Shown here: positions 16,065 through 24,101 of the stretch, piece by piece
Position numbering within the stretch: position 1 is the first letter of the stretch
Layout: every line of letters starts with the position of its first letter
Assembly (NCBI RefSeq): GCF_000428945.1
Contig: NZ_AUAX01000008.1
Coordinates: 310,001 to 374,000, forward strand
DNA from: Hamadaea tsunoensis DSM 44101
GTDB lineage: Bacteria > Actinomycetota > Actinomycetes > Mycobacteriales > Micromonosporaceae
Length of the DNA: 64,000 nt
Reading direction: 5' to 3'
Made by a program: the position numbers and the translations under genes
Notes under the pieces: model-generated
Told to the model about the DNA's origin: nothing
What the model saw: the letters and a program-made list of their open reading frames with translations, nothing else
The model's database searches: none

Positions 16065-17444
16065 TCAGCGGGAGAGCGGATCCGCGACTATGGCGCCGGA
16101 GCCGGGCGAGACCTGGGCCGTCCACAATGTACCGTCCCAGTAGCGGTACATGTTGCGGCCGGTCGGGTCCGGGTACCAGCCTGCCGGGGCGCTCGGCGCG
16201 GGCAGGTCGAGCGGCGCCCGTTCCTCCTCGGCCAGGCGCAGCAGTTCGGCGGCCCGCTCCGGCGTCAGCACGCGTACGCCGAGTTCCTGGGAGCGCACGG
16301 CCTTCGGCTGCCGCTCGTCTCCTTCGGCCACGACCGCGGCGACGACGGTGCGGGTGATGTTCACCGCGAACAGGTAGCCCGCGTCCTCCAGCTGCGTGCG
16401 TACCTTGGCGGGGACGCGAGGGCTGCACCAGACGCGCGGACCCCGGCGGCGCTTCTCGACCACGTCGGCACCGTCGGGTGCGAGCACGTCGGCGAAGTAG
16501 TCGGGCAGGTTCAGCAGCTGCGCGGCCGTGGTGAGCTGGCGGTACTCCGACGCGGTCGGCGGCCCGTCGCCGAGCGCGGCGTCCCGCAGCGCGTCCAGGA
16601 AACGCTGGTGCAGCCCGGCCACCTGCGCCGCGCCCATCCCGGCCCGGCCCGCGAGCCGGCCCAGCCGCCGGGTCTGCTCGCCGGTCAGCCGCCCGTCCGC
16701 GAGCGCTTCGCCCAGCGCGTCCAGATACGGCTCCGCGCCGACCGGGTCATGGTCGTCCATCGAGTACGGCAGCTTCGCCAGCAGCGAGCTCATCCAGCCG
16801 GTCTCGCCCTTGCGCAGGTTCGTCACCCGCGTACGCGGGCCGCGGCTCGACGGCACCTTCGGCAGCGGCACCGGGGCGACCGGGTAGCGCGGGCTGGCCC
16901 CGCCGGACAGCAGTTTCGGCAGCAGGATCGCGGTCGCCCGGACGTCGCCGAGCGCGGTGTGGGCGTCGTCGAGCGGCGTACCGGTGATCTCGCAGCAGGT
17001 CGCGAGCCGGTAGTTCGGCGAGGCGAGCACCAGCCGGGACACGATGAGCGTGCACAGCGCCGGGATCGGCGGCGGCGTCACCCCGATCCGGGCCAGCTCC
17101 GCCTGCAGGAAACCCTCCTCGAACGCCGCGTTGTGGGCGACCACGACGGCGCCGTCGAGCCGCGCCAGGATCTCCCCCGCGATCTCCCGGAAGGTCGGCG
17201 CGCCGTCGAGCATGCCCGCGCTGATGTGGTGCAGGAACGTCGGCCCCGGGTCACGCTGCGGATCGATCAGGGTCGCCCATTCATCGACGAGTACGCCGTT
17301 CTCGACCCGCCCCATGGCGATCTCGACGATCCGGTCCTCGTCGGCGGCGAGACCCGTGGTCTCGAGGTCGATGACGACGTAGGGCGTGTCCGGCAGGGCG
17401 ATGCCGTCGCCGGAGAGGTAGCCGTAACCGAAGAGCCCCTGCAT
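16065..17444 (-). CDS. DEDDh 3'-5' exonuclease fused to BRCT-like and DUF2510 domains
   Basis: 459 residues. The N-terminal epsilon-like exonuclease has Exo I VIDLETTGL, Exo II VVAHNAAFEEGFL and Exo III HTALGDVRATA with the catalytic His and Asp, matching DnaQ/epsilon. A central helical region is followed by a BRCT-like fold (about 325-400: RVWCSPRVPAKVRTQLEDAG through AVVAEGD and LGVRVLTPERAAELL). The C-terminus carries a DUF2510 module (AGWYPDPTGRNMYRYWDGTL), normally found in membrane proteins. No membrane segment is seen here. It probably acts in proofreading or repair. Confidence 0.9.
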   Translation of the reverse strand: MQGLFGYGYLSGDGIALPDTPYVVIDLETTGLAADEDRIVEIAMGRVENGVLVDEWATLIDPQRDPGPTFLHHISAGMLDGAPTFREIAGEILARLDGAVVVAHNAAFEEGFLQAELARIGVTPPPIPALCTLIVSRLVLASPNYRLATCCEITGTPLDDAHTALGDVRATAILLPKLLSGGASPRYPVAPVPLPKVPSSRGPRTRVTNLRKGETGWMSSLLAKLPYSMDDHDPVGAEPYLDALGEALADGRLTGEQTRRLGRLAGRAGMGAAQVAGLHQRFLDALRDAALGDGPPTASEYRQLTTAAQLLNLPDYFADVLAPDGADVVEKRRRGPRVWCSPRVPAKVRTQLEDAGYLFAVNITRTVVAAVVAEGDERQPKAVRSQELGVRVLTPERAAELLRLAEEERAPLDLPAPSAPAGWYPDPTGRNMYRYWDGTLWTAQVSPGSGAIVADPLSR

Positions 17445-17513
17445 GATTCACTAGCGTGACGTCCCGCCGGTCGTGGTGCATATCCGACGAACAGCTACAT
17501 TTCCCGCACAGGT

Positions 17514-18158
17514 TCAGTTCCGGCCGGTGAGCGTCGCGTACACGATGATGTTGTCCAGGTAGGAGCGGGCCTGGTAGTCGAAGCGGCCGCCGCAGGTGAT
17601 CAGCCGCAGCAGGGCGGCGGGGCCGCCCTTGTGGACCTCCGCGGCGGGGAACCGGTCCTTCGGGACGACCTCGGCACCGTCCACGGTGAACAGGGCGGTC
17701 GAACCGTCGTCGCGCTTGACGCGGACCTGGTCGCCGCGGCGCAGACTGCCGATCGAGAAGAACACCGCGGGCCCGGTCGCCCGGGTGTCGACGTGGCCGA
17801 CGATGATCGCGCTGCCCGCCTCGCCGGGGCTCGGCCCGTAGCGGTACCAGCCCGCGAAGCCCGGCGAGCTCAGCGGCGGCACCTCGATGGAACCGTTGTC
17901 CGCCACGCCGGTCGGCACGACGGGCGCGTCCACGCCGATCTTCGGGATCTGGATCTCGACCGGCGTCGAGCGGGTCAGCAGCCGCCCGTACGAGTCGCGC
18001 AGGTAGCCGGCCGGCGCGTCGCCGAAACCCGGTGCCGGTGGCCGCCTGGGCATCAGCAGCAGCGCCAGGGCGATGCAGAGTACGCCGGCCACAGCCGTCA
18101 CGAACAGCACGGACTTGGCGAAGCGGCGGGTGCGGGCGCGCGTACGGTAGATCGTCAT
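17514..18158 (-). CDS. Class F sortase
   Basis: 214 residues from ATG 18158. A single membrane anchor (about 13-36) precedes an extracellular sortase domain: IPKIGVDAPVVPTGV, catalytic His in IIVGHVDTRATGP, catalytic Cys in LRLITCGGRFD, and YLDNIIVYA near the end, the usual class F layout. It is translationally coupled (ATGA) to the upstream gene for a small surface protein, its likely substrate or partner. No LPXTG motif is obvious in that protein. Confidence 0.92.
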   Translation of the reverse strand: MTIYRTRARTRRFAKSVLFVTAVAGVLCIALALLLMPRRPPAPGFGDAPAGYLRDSYGRLLTRSTPVEIQIPKIGVDAPVVPTGVADNGSIEVPPLSSPGFAGWYRYGPSPGEAGSAIIVGHVDTRATGPAVFFSIGSLRRGDQVRVKRDDGSTALFTVDGAEVVPKDRFPAAEVHKGGPAALLRLITCGGRFDYQARSYLDNIIVYATLTGRN

Positions 18159-18640
18159 GCCCGCCGGCGCAGCAGGGCGAGCCCGCCGGCGCCGGCCGCC
18201 CCGAGCAGGGCCATGCCGAGCACGAGCAGCCGGTGGTCCGGCCCGTTCATCGCCCAGCCGCCGCCGCCCATCGGCCCGGTGGTGGTCGCCACGACGACCG
18301 TCGCGGTGAAGCCCGATCCGGTCTGGCACGTGCCGCCGAGGTCGTAGGTTCCCGGCGGCGTGTTCATCGGCACCGTCAGGGTCACCGTCCACTCGCCGGG
18401 GTTCTTGGTGGACGCCAGCATCGGTACGTTCGAGGCGCCGCCCAGCGTCGCGGCCGAGATCGAGGCGCTCGTCGCGTTCGCGTCGCATTGGGCCACGATG
18501 TCGACCTCGTCACCCGCCTTGACCGGTGACGGCGAGACCTGCGCCCCGCCCGCGTACGCCGGCGCCGACCAGAGCACCGCGGCGGTCCCGAGGGCGGCGA
18601 TCGAGAGGGCGGCCCGTGCCCGGAAGCGTGTGCTCAGCAT
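18155..18640 (-). CDS. Small exported surface protein coupled to sortase
   Basis: 161 residues. Signal peptide with AYA cleavage site near residue 30, an Ig-like/beta-sandwich middle (SPSPVKAGDEVDIVAQC to PGTYDLGGTCQTGSG, with two Cys that could pair) and a C-terminal hydrophobic helix ending in LLRRRA. This is the outline of a sortase substrate: transmembrane tail plus Arg-rich stop. A recognisable LPXTG or LAXTG pentapeptide is missing. Its stop overlaps the sortase start by 4 bp. Similar signal-Ig-tail proteins accompany class F sortases in actinomycetes. Confidence 0.85.
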   Translation of the reverse strand: MLSTRFRARAALSIAALGTAAVLWSAPAYAGGAQVSPSPVKAGDEVDIVAQCDANATSASISAATLGGASNVPMLASTKNPGEWTVTLTVPMNTPPGTYDLGGTCQTGSGFTATVVVATTTGPMGGGGWAMNGPDHRLLVLGMALLGAAGAGGLALLRRRA

Positions 18641-18822
18641 GGGATGCGTCCTTTCGCTGCGGCCCAGGAGCCGAGTGAGGTGACACATCCGACGGTAGAG
18701 AAGAATCCCGCGTGCTGAGGCCGATTCGCGAATATGACCGCGCCTGCGGGTTTCCCGTGCTTCGGCCGGGCCGCCGCGAAAATCCCGGTGCGCCCGGCTC
18801 GCCGCGCCGGTACGCTGCCGCC

Positions 18823-19980
18823 GTGCCGCGTACCGTGACCCTGGTCCTCGCCGATGCCACCGGACGGGTGCTCGGCGCCCTGCCTCCCTTCGAGGTCGAG
18901 CTGCCCTGGTGGCAGGAGTCCGCCCAACTCGTCGCGGGCGCGAGGGAACTGCACGGCGCGGAGGTGACCGTGCTGCGCCTGCTCGACGGCGACCGGCCCG
19001 CCCCGCCCGGCGGCGCGGTGCGCTACCTGGCCCAGTCGGCGGCACCGGTCCCGGGACTGTCCCCAGTGGATCTGGAACTCACGTCCGACCCCCGCCGCAC
19101 CGCGTACGCGGAGATCGGCGGGCCGGCCCGGACCCTGGACTGGGCGCGCGGCGTGATCGGCCCGTTCGAGGCGCGGCAGATCCGCACCTGGAACCTGTCG
19201 GCCATCTGGCGCCTCGACACCGCCGACGGCCACCGCTATTGGATCAAGGAAGTACCCGGGTTCTTCGGCCACGAACCGGCGATGCTCGGCTGGCTGGCCG
19301 ACCGGGGCTTCGGCCCGGCCGTCCCCCGCCTCGTCGCGGTCGACGGCCACCGGATGCTCCTCGAGGACATTCCCGGCGAGGATCTCTACTCGGCCGGACC
19401 CGGCGTACGCGAGGCGATCGTCGCCGCCGTCCACCCGATCCAGCGGGTCGCCCTCGACGCCGCCGACGAACTGCTGGCGCTCGGCGTACCGGACCGGCGG
19501 TCGGCGGAGCTGATCAAGGTAATCACGGCGGTCGTCGACGAGCACGGCGACGATCCCCGGCTGACCGACCTGGTCGCCGGGCTTCCGGAGCGGTTCGCGG
19601 CGGTGGCCGGCTGCGGGGTGCCCGAGACGCTCCTGCACGGCGACCTGCACCCCGGCAACGCCCGCGGTGACGCCGGTCACCTGACGATCCTGGACTGGGG
19701 CGACTGCTCGCTCGCCCATCCCGCCTTCGACATCCTGCGGCTGACCGAGCGTACCGGTCCCGAGGAAACCGCCGCGCTCATCGGGCAATGGGCGGATCTG
19801 TGGCGGGAAACGGTGCCCGGCTGCGAACCGGAGCGCGCGGTGGAACTGCTGCGGCCGGTCGTCGCGCTCCGCCATGCGGCCGTGTACGCGGAATTCCTCC
19901 GCAACATCGAGCTCAGCGAATGGCCTTATCATGTCGAAGACGTGCCATTCTGGCTCTCGCAGGCGGCCGGGCTCGCCTGA
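18823..19980 (+). CDS. Aminoglycoside phosphotransferase-fold protein
   Basis: 385 residues from GTG 18823; the upstream in-frame ATG at 18712 would add a basic, non-conserved leader. The C-terminal half is an APH/choline-kinase fold: Brenner motif TLLHGDLHPGNARG and metal-binding ILDWGDCSLAHPAFD. An ATP-site Lys is likely in RYWIKEVPGFF. The N-terminal 120 residues are a separate beta-rich region. Substrate unknown; resistance to aminoglycosides is not implied. It ends 12 bp before the putative trpS leader peptide. Confidence 0.85.
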   Translation: MPRTVTLVLADATGRVLGALPPFEVELPWWQESAQLVAGARELHGAEVTVLRLLDGDRPAPPGGAVRYLAQSAAPVPGLSPVDLELTSDPRRTAYAEIGGPARTLDWARGVIGPFEARQIRTWNLSAIWRLDTADGHRYWIKEVPGFFGHEPAMLGWLADRGFGPAVPRLVAVDGHRMLLEDIPGEDLYSAGPGVREAIVAAVHPIQRVALDAADELLALGVPDRRSAELIKVITAVVDEHGDDPRLTDLVAGLPERFAAVAGCGVPETLLHGDLHPGNARGDAGHLTILDWGDCSLAHPAFDILRLTERTGPEETAALIGQWADLWRETVPGCEPERAVELLRPVVALRHAAVYAEFLRNIELSEWPYHVEDVPFWLSQAAGLA

Positions 19981-19992
19981 TACAGTGGCGGC

Positions 19993-20061
19993 ATGCGAGT
20001 AGCCCGGTCCATCCTGCGCGCGCAAGGCCTGCGTTTCCGCGCCGGCGCGCGATGGTGCTGA
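19993..20061 (+). CDS. Putative leader peptide of trpS, one Trp codon before the end
   Basis: A 22-codon frame, ATG 19993 to TGA 20061, beginning MRVARSILRAQG and ending in Ala-Arg-Trp-Cys, with its single TGG at codon 21. A TACAGT -10-like hexamer at 19981-19986 would place transcription start at or beside the ATG, giving a leaderless transcript. It is followed at once by a series of strong hairpins and then trpS. This is the arrangement of a ribosome-mediated attenuator. One Trp codon is fewer than in classical trp leaders, so the call is tentative. Confidence 0.45.
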   Translation: MRVARSILRAQGLRFRAGARWC

Positions 20062-20298
20062 GCTTCCGGGTTCGCCCTTCGGGCGAGACCGGGCATCCGG
20101 CCTTTTAGCCGGGCTGTAGAACCTTCAAGATCCTGCCCTTCGGGCTTGACGGATCTTGAAGAACCTGCGCCCGGCGGCCGGACGCCGTGGCTCTCACCCA
20201 CTTTTCCATTGGTTTAAAACCACCTTCTTGGCAGCGCTCTGTCCTTGGGACAAAGCGCTATTCGTGTACGCCTTTATCAGGGCGCGGAAAGGAAAGTC
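20062..20298 (+). promoter_or_regulatory. Structured 5' untranslated region of trpS
   Basis: Several hairpins lie in series: 20066-20092 (TCGCCC-ttc-GGGCGA inside CCGG/CCGG), 20097-20112 (CCGGC/GCCGG), 20123-20161 (CTTCAAGATCC/GGATCTTGAAG with an inner GCCC-ttc-GGGC) and 20233-20259 (AGCGCT-c-TGTCC-ttg-GGACA-a-AGCGCT). GGAAAGGAAAG precedes the start codon as ribosome site. The stretch from about 20195 is AT-richer than its surroundings. No T-box consensus was found. Confidence 0.6.
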
Positions 20299-21333
20299 AT
20301 GTCTGGCGAGAAGATCATGCTGACTGGGGATCGGCCTACGGGGCAGCTGCATCTGGGGCATTATGTGGGCAGCATCGCCAATCGTGTGCGGCTGCAATCG
20401 GCGTACAAGTGTTATTTCATCATCGCGGACCTGCACATGCTGACGACGAAGAACGCTCGCGAGGACATCGAGGCGACCGCGGCGAACGCGCGGACGATGG
20501 TGCTGGACATGCTGTCGGCCGGGATCGAACCGGAGCATGCGACCTTCTACCTGCAGTCGGCGATCCCGGAGGTCGGCGACCTGAACACGTTGCTGCAGAA
20601 CCTCGTCAGCGTGCCGCGCCTGGAGCGGGTGCCGTCGCTGAAGGAGATGGCGCGCGCGGCGGGCAAGGACGAGATGCCTTACGGCCTGCTGGGCTACCCG
20701 GTGCTGCAGGCCGCGGACATCCTGTGCGTGAAGGCGCACGCGGTGCCGGTGGGCAAGGACAACGCGGCGCACGTCGAGGTGACGCGGGAGATCGCCCGCC
20801 GGTTCAACCACCTCTACGGCGACGTCTTCCCGGTGCCGGACCTGGTCCAGGGCGACGTGCCCACGCTCGTCGGGACCGACGGGCAGGCCAAGATGAGCAA
20901 GAGCCTCGGCAACAGCATCCTGCTGTCGGACTCCGCCGCCGAGGTACGCCGCAAGATCATGGGCATGTACACCGACCCGAACCGTGTACGCGCGGACGTG
21001 CCGGGCACGGTCGAGGGCAACCCGGTCTTCGTCTACCACGACGCGTTCAACCCCGACGACCGCGAGGTCGCCGACCTCAAGGAGCGCTACCGCGCGGGCA
21101 CGGTCGGCGACGTGGAGGTCAAGGAGAAGCTGGCGGCGGCGCTCAACCGGTTCCTGGATCCGATGCGGGACCGGCGGGCCCGGTTCGAGGCCGAACCGGG
21201 CCTGGTCGACCGGTTGATCGTCGAGGGCACGGAGCGTACGCGCGAGGTCGTCCGGGAGACGGTGGCGGACGTCCGGCGGGCGATGGGGCTGACGTCGACC
21301 TACAACCGGCTGCGCCGCAAAGCCGCCCGTTAG
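20299..21333 (+). CDS. trpS: Tryptophanyl-tRNA synthetase
   Basis: 344 residues, class I synthetase charging tRNA-Trp. The HIGH motif appears as TGQLHLGHYVGS, and KMSKS is present as QAKMSKSLGNSI. GDRPTGQLHLGHY, PVLQAADIL and VPVGKDNAAHVEVTREIARR are standard TrpRS blocks. Length is normal. Streptomyces often carry two TrpRS, one of them indolmycin-insensitive and inducible under tryptophan limitation. The long structured leader here would fit an inducible copy, but sequence alone does not show which type this is. Confidence 0.96.
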   Translation: MSGEKIMLTGDRPTGQLHLGHYVGSIANRVRLQSAYKCYFIIADLHMLTTKNAREDIEATAANARTMVLDMLSAGIEPEHATFYLQSAIPEVGDLNTLLQNLVSVPRLERVPSLKEMARAAGKDEMPYGLLGYPVLQAADILCVKAHAVPVGKDNAAHVEVTREIARRFNHLYGDVFPVPDLVQGDVPTLVGTDGQAKMSKSLGNSILLSDSAAEVRRKIMGMYTDPNRVRADVPGTVEGNPVFVYHDAFNPDDREVADLKERYRAGTVGDVEVKEKLAAALNRFLDPMRDRRARFEAEPGLVDRLIVEGTERTREVVRETVADVRRAMGLTSTYNRLRRKAAR

Positions 21334-22382
21334 TGGTGCAGGGCGGTGAAGTTGACGAAGAACGGCGAGTCCGCCGCCGCCCCCGTGACCGCCGAGCGGC
21401 ACGAGACGTCCAGGATCTCGGTCGTCTCGGCGGTGCTCCACGAATCCACCGAGCAGTACGTCGCGATGTCGTTGGTCGCGTACGCGTTGGCGAACGGCTC
21501 GTCGCTCGTCATCACCTTGGCCAGCCGGACGGTGTAGCGCCCGGTCGCGGTGTGCGTCGTGGTGAGCGCCGAGGTGCCGGTCAGTCCCGTCGACGAGTAC
21601 GCGTACAGCGTCCGGGCGTCGTCGGTGACGTAGCCGTAGGTGTACGGGACGCCGGTCACCCCGATGAACGCCCGGTGGTACGCGAACCGCACGTCGAAGT
21701 ACGCGTCGACCGGGCTGCCGTGCGTGTCGTCGCAGGCCACCTCCTGCCACCCGTCGTCGTGCAGCGGGCTGGACAGCTGGCAGTGCGCGGGAGTCCAGCC
21801 GTATGCGGTGACCTGGAACGATTCCGGGGTCACCCAGCCCAGTCCGACGCTGGCCGGCAGGTAGACCCAGTAGTGCCCGGCCGACCAGCGGGAGATCTGC
21901 GGCGTGCCGCCGGTCGAGTCGTACGCGTACTGCGGGGACGGCGTGTACGTCGCGGTGTTCGTCGGCTGGTTCGCCCACAGGTACGCGTACTGGCCGCCGG
22001 TTCCGGAGCGGTAGACGTAATCCGCGGACCAGCCGATGTCGGTGGCCACGCCGGCGCCCGTGTAGCAGTAGACGGTGAAGACTTCGTCCACTCCGGACTG
22101 ATACCACCCGCCCGCCTGGCAGTACGCGTCGCCGGTGGTCACCGCCATCACCTGGACGTTGCCGCCGGGGTTGCCCCGGCCGAGGAGCGTCACGGTGTAG
22201 GAACCGGTGCCCGACCGCACGATGTGCGCCGAGCGGCCGCCGGCCGTGAACCACTGGTCGGCCAGGGTCGGCACGGCGTCCCAGACGAGACCGAAATCGC
22301 CGCTGTCGGCGTACGCGGGACTCGGGACGACGAGTGCCGCGGCGGTGAGGGCGGCCGCGGCGAGCAGGGAGCGCAGCTTCAT
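21330..22382 (-). CDS. Secreted hypothetical protein
   Basis: 350 residues with a Sec signal peptide (SPAYA cleavage near residue 25). The mature part is rich in Tyr, Thr, Ser and Gly, with about six Cys spread along it, and looks all-beta, with repeated blocks such as TGSYTVTLLGRGNPGG and TGRYTVRLAKVMTSDE about 210 residues apart. These suggest two related beta domains. No known enzymatic motif. Its start overlaps the stop of the upstream lipoprotein gene (ATGA at 22379-22382). Its own stop overlaps trpS by 4 bp, tail to tail. Confidence 0.8.
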   Translation of the reverse strand: MKLRSLLAAAALTAAALVVPSPAYADSGDFGLVWDAVPTLADQWFTAGGRSAHIVRSGTGSYTVTLLGRGNPGGNVQVMAVTTGDAYCQAGGWYQSGVDEVFTVYCYTGAGVATDIGWSADYVYRSGTGGQYAYLWANQPTNTATYTPSPQYAYDSTGGTPQISRWSAGHYWVYLPASVGLGWVTPESFQVTAYGWTPAHCQLSSPLHDDGWQEVACDDTHGSPVDAYFDVRFAYHRAFIGVTGVPYTYGYVTDDARTLYAYSSTGLTGTSALTTTHTATGRYTVRLAKVMTSDEPFANAYATNDIATYCSVDSWSTAETTEILDVSCRSAVTGAAADSPFFVNFTALHH

Positions 22383-22798
22383 GTCCGGACGATAACGTGT
22401 ACGCGCACCGGGTCGACCGGTCCGCGGTCCGGCATCGGCTGGCAGTTGTCGGGGCCGGAGCGGTAGCAGTATTGGAACACGAGTTCGGCCTCGCCCGCCT
22501 TCCGGGCCGCGAACTCGTATTTCAGGGAACCCCCGCAACCCGCGACGTTGCCCTGACAGTCCGATGTGTACTGACGTTCGCCGGCGGCGAGGACCCGGCC
22601 GTCCCCGTCCTGCACGATGTACCAGGAATCCCCGATCGAGCCGTTCACCTTGCCGAAGTCGATGACGAGGGCGTCTCCACGCTGGACGGTCGCGGTGGTG
22701 TCCTTGTAGGAGATCGTGGTCTCGTGCGAACAGCCGCCGAGGGCGAGGACCGCCCCGGCGAGCAGCGGGGCGAGAAGAACCGAAGTCAGCCTGCGCAT
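22379..22798 (-). CDS. Lipoprotein with chagasin-like (I42) fold
   Basis: 139 residues from ATG 22798, with lipobox LGGC. The C-terminal GGSLKYEFAARKAGEAELVF then QYCYRSG resembles the conserved f-x-f-x-a-x-x-x-G-x-a-x-l-x-f-x-Y-x-R block of chagasin/I42 cysteine-protease inhibitors. The N-terminal GDALVIDFGKVNGSIGDSW fits their first loop. The match is by eye. Cys pairs suggest disulfides outside the cell. Co-transcribed with the secreted protein at 21330. A protease-inhibitor role is inference. Confidence 0.75.
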   Translation of the reverse strand: MRRLTSVLLAPLLAGAVLALGGCSHETTISYKDTTATVQRGDALVIDFGKVNGSIGDSWYIVQDGDGRVLAAGERQYTSDCQGNVAGCGGSLKYEFAARKAGEAELVFQYCYRSGPDNCQPMPDRGPVDPVRVHVIVRT

Positions 22799-22859
22799 GC
22801 CGGAAAGTGTGCGCCCGCGCGTCAAGGAGGCACACCGGGCACGCGCCGGGCGGGCATCT

Positions 22860-23915
22860 TCAGGCCGAACGGCGGACCACGAGGGTAGGTTCGAAGATGA
22901 CCGACGTCGTCCGGGCGCCCGCGTGGTCGATCTGACCCATGATCATCCGAGCCATCTCGGCGGCCATGTCCTCGACCGGCTGGCGGACCGTGGTCAGCGG
23001 CGGCCGGCTGGCGACCGCGGCCGAACTGTCGTCGAAACCGATCACGGCGACGTCGTCGGGCACGCGGCGGCCGCTGTCCCGCAACACGTGCACGGCTCCC
23101 TGGGCCATCACGTCGTTGGCCGCGTACACGCCGTCGATGTCGGGGTGTTCGGCGAGCAGCCGGGTCATCGCCCGCTCGCCGCCTTCCTGGGTGAAGCCGC
23201 CTTCCACGGCCGGCACGTACGCGTACCCGTTCTGTGCCATCGCGGAGCGGAAGCTGACCAGGCGGTCGTGGCCCGCGGGCATGTCGAGGGAGCCGGCGAT
23301 GGCGGCGATGGTGCGGCAGCCGCGGGCGAGCAGGTGCTCGGAGGCGAGCTTGGAGGCGGTCTGCTGGGCGATGTCGACGTAGCTGATGGGAATCGGCTCG
23401 GCCGGCCGCCCGAACAGCACCGCCGGTACGCGTGCCTCGGTGAGCAGCCGGGGCAGCGGATCCTGCGGATGCAGGGAGAGCACGAGGACGCCGTCCAGCT
23501 GCCCCTGCCGGAGGTCGCCCACCAGTTTCGTGCGCGCGGTCTCGGATCCGACGAGGGTCAGCGGCACGTGGACACCGGCCGGGTTGAGCACGCTGAGGAC
23601 ACCGCCGAGGACCCGGCCGAAGAACGGGTCACCGAGGAAGCGGCTGTAGAACGGGTCGTCCTCGTTGCGGCTCTCACCCTCGGAGACGACCAGCGCGACG
23701 GACCCCGCACGCCGGGTGACCAGCGAACGGGCGGCCCGGTTGGGGACGTAGCCGGTGGCCTCGACCGCCTGCCACACGGTCTCGTGCAGGGCCGGGTCGA
23801 CGTTGCGGGTGTTGTTGATGACGCGCGAGACGGTCGCCCGGGAGACGCCCGCGACCTGTGCCACGTCCTCCAGAGTGGGGGCACGCGGTGGGGTGTGGGG
23901 GGCCTCGTTCGCCAT
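22860..23915 (-). CDS. LacI-family repressor, CebR/BglR-like
   Basis: 351 residues. N-terminal LacI helix-turn-helix: TLEDVAQVAGVSRATVSRVI followed by NNTRNVDP, then hinge NRAARSLVTRR. The periplasmic-binding-like effector domain follows (VALVVSEGES onward, GFDDSSAAVASRPPLTTVRQ near the C-terminus). A perfect palindrome GGAGAGCGCTCTCC lies 25 bp upstream of its start. Identical palindromes lie before the secreted glucanase and the beta-glucosidase genes, so it most likely represses itself and both, released by a beta-gluco-oligosaccharide such as cellobiose. The CebR consensus of Streptomyces is closely similar. Confidence 0.92.
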   Translation of the reverse strand: MANEAPHTPPRAPTLEDVAQVAGVSRATVSRVINNTRNVDPALHETVWQAVEATGYVPNRAARSLVTRRAGSVALVVSEGESRNEDDPFYSRFLGDPFFGRVLGGVLSVLNPAGVHVPLTLVGSETARTKLVGDLRQGQLDGVLVLSLHPQDPLPRLLTEARVPAVLFGRPAEPIPISYVDIAQQTASKLASEHLLARGCRTIAAIAGSLDMPAGHDRLVSFRSAMAQNGYAYVPAVEGGFTQEGGERAMTRLLAEHPDIDGVYAANDVMAQGAVHVLRDSGRRVPDDVAVIGFDDSSAAVASRPPLTTVRQPVEDMAAEMARMIMGQIDHAGARTTSVIFEPTLVVRRSA

Positions 23916-23939
23916 AGGGCCTTTTATAGCACGTCAGCC

Positions 23940-23953
23940 GGAGAGCGCTCTCC
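23940..23953. promoter_or_regulatory. LacI-type operator (autoregulation)
   Basis: Perfect 14-bp palindrome GGAGAGCGCTCTCC, 25 bp upstream of the repressor start codon. It shares all 14 bases with 27611-27624 and 27888-27901. It follows the LacI-family pattern with a central CG and resembles the CebR box TGGGAGCGCTCCCA. Confidence 0.88.
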
Positions 23954-24060
23954 CCCACATTTGGACGAAAAGGGAGCGGCGGACAGGTGCGCTACCGCCC
24001 GTAGCACACCCGCCCGCCGCCGTGGTGAGGGAGTCTCCCCGCCCGAGAGACCCCCTCGGT

Positions 24061-24094
24061 GCGGGCCGGCACCGATGGCCCGGTGCCTGCCCGC
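24061..24094. terminator. Stem-loop after glucanase gene
   Basis: GCGGGCCGGCACCG at 24061-24074 pairs with 24081-24094 with one mismatch and a 6-nt loop. It sits 7 bp past the glucanase stop codon (24102), in the right place for its terminator. Confidence 0.75.
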
Positions 24095-24101
24095 GGGGAG
24101 A

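Noticed and set aside
18712-18822. N-terminal extension of the kinase-like protein from ATG 18712
   Set aside because: The 37 extra residues are basic and low in conservation signs; GTG 18823 begins directly at a beta strand.
19981-20298. T-box riboswitch upstream of trpS
   Set aside because: No T-box consensus and no stem I/specifier layout seen; the leader-peptide explanation fits better.
20194-22254. Reverse-strand frame of 686 codons across trpS
   Set aside because: It runs antisense to trpS and out of frame with the secreted protein at 21330. No family features.
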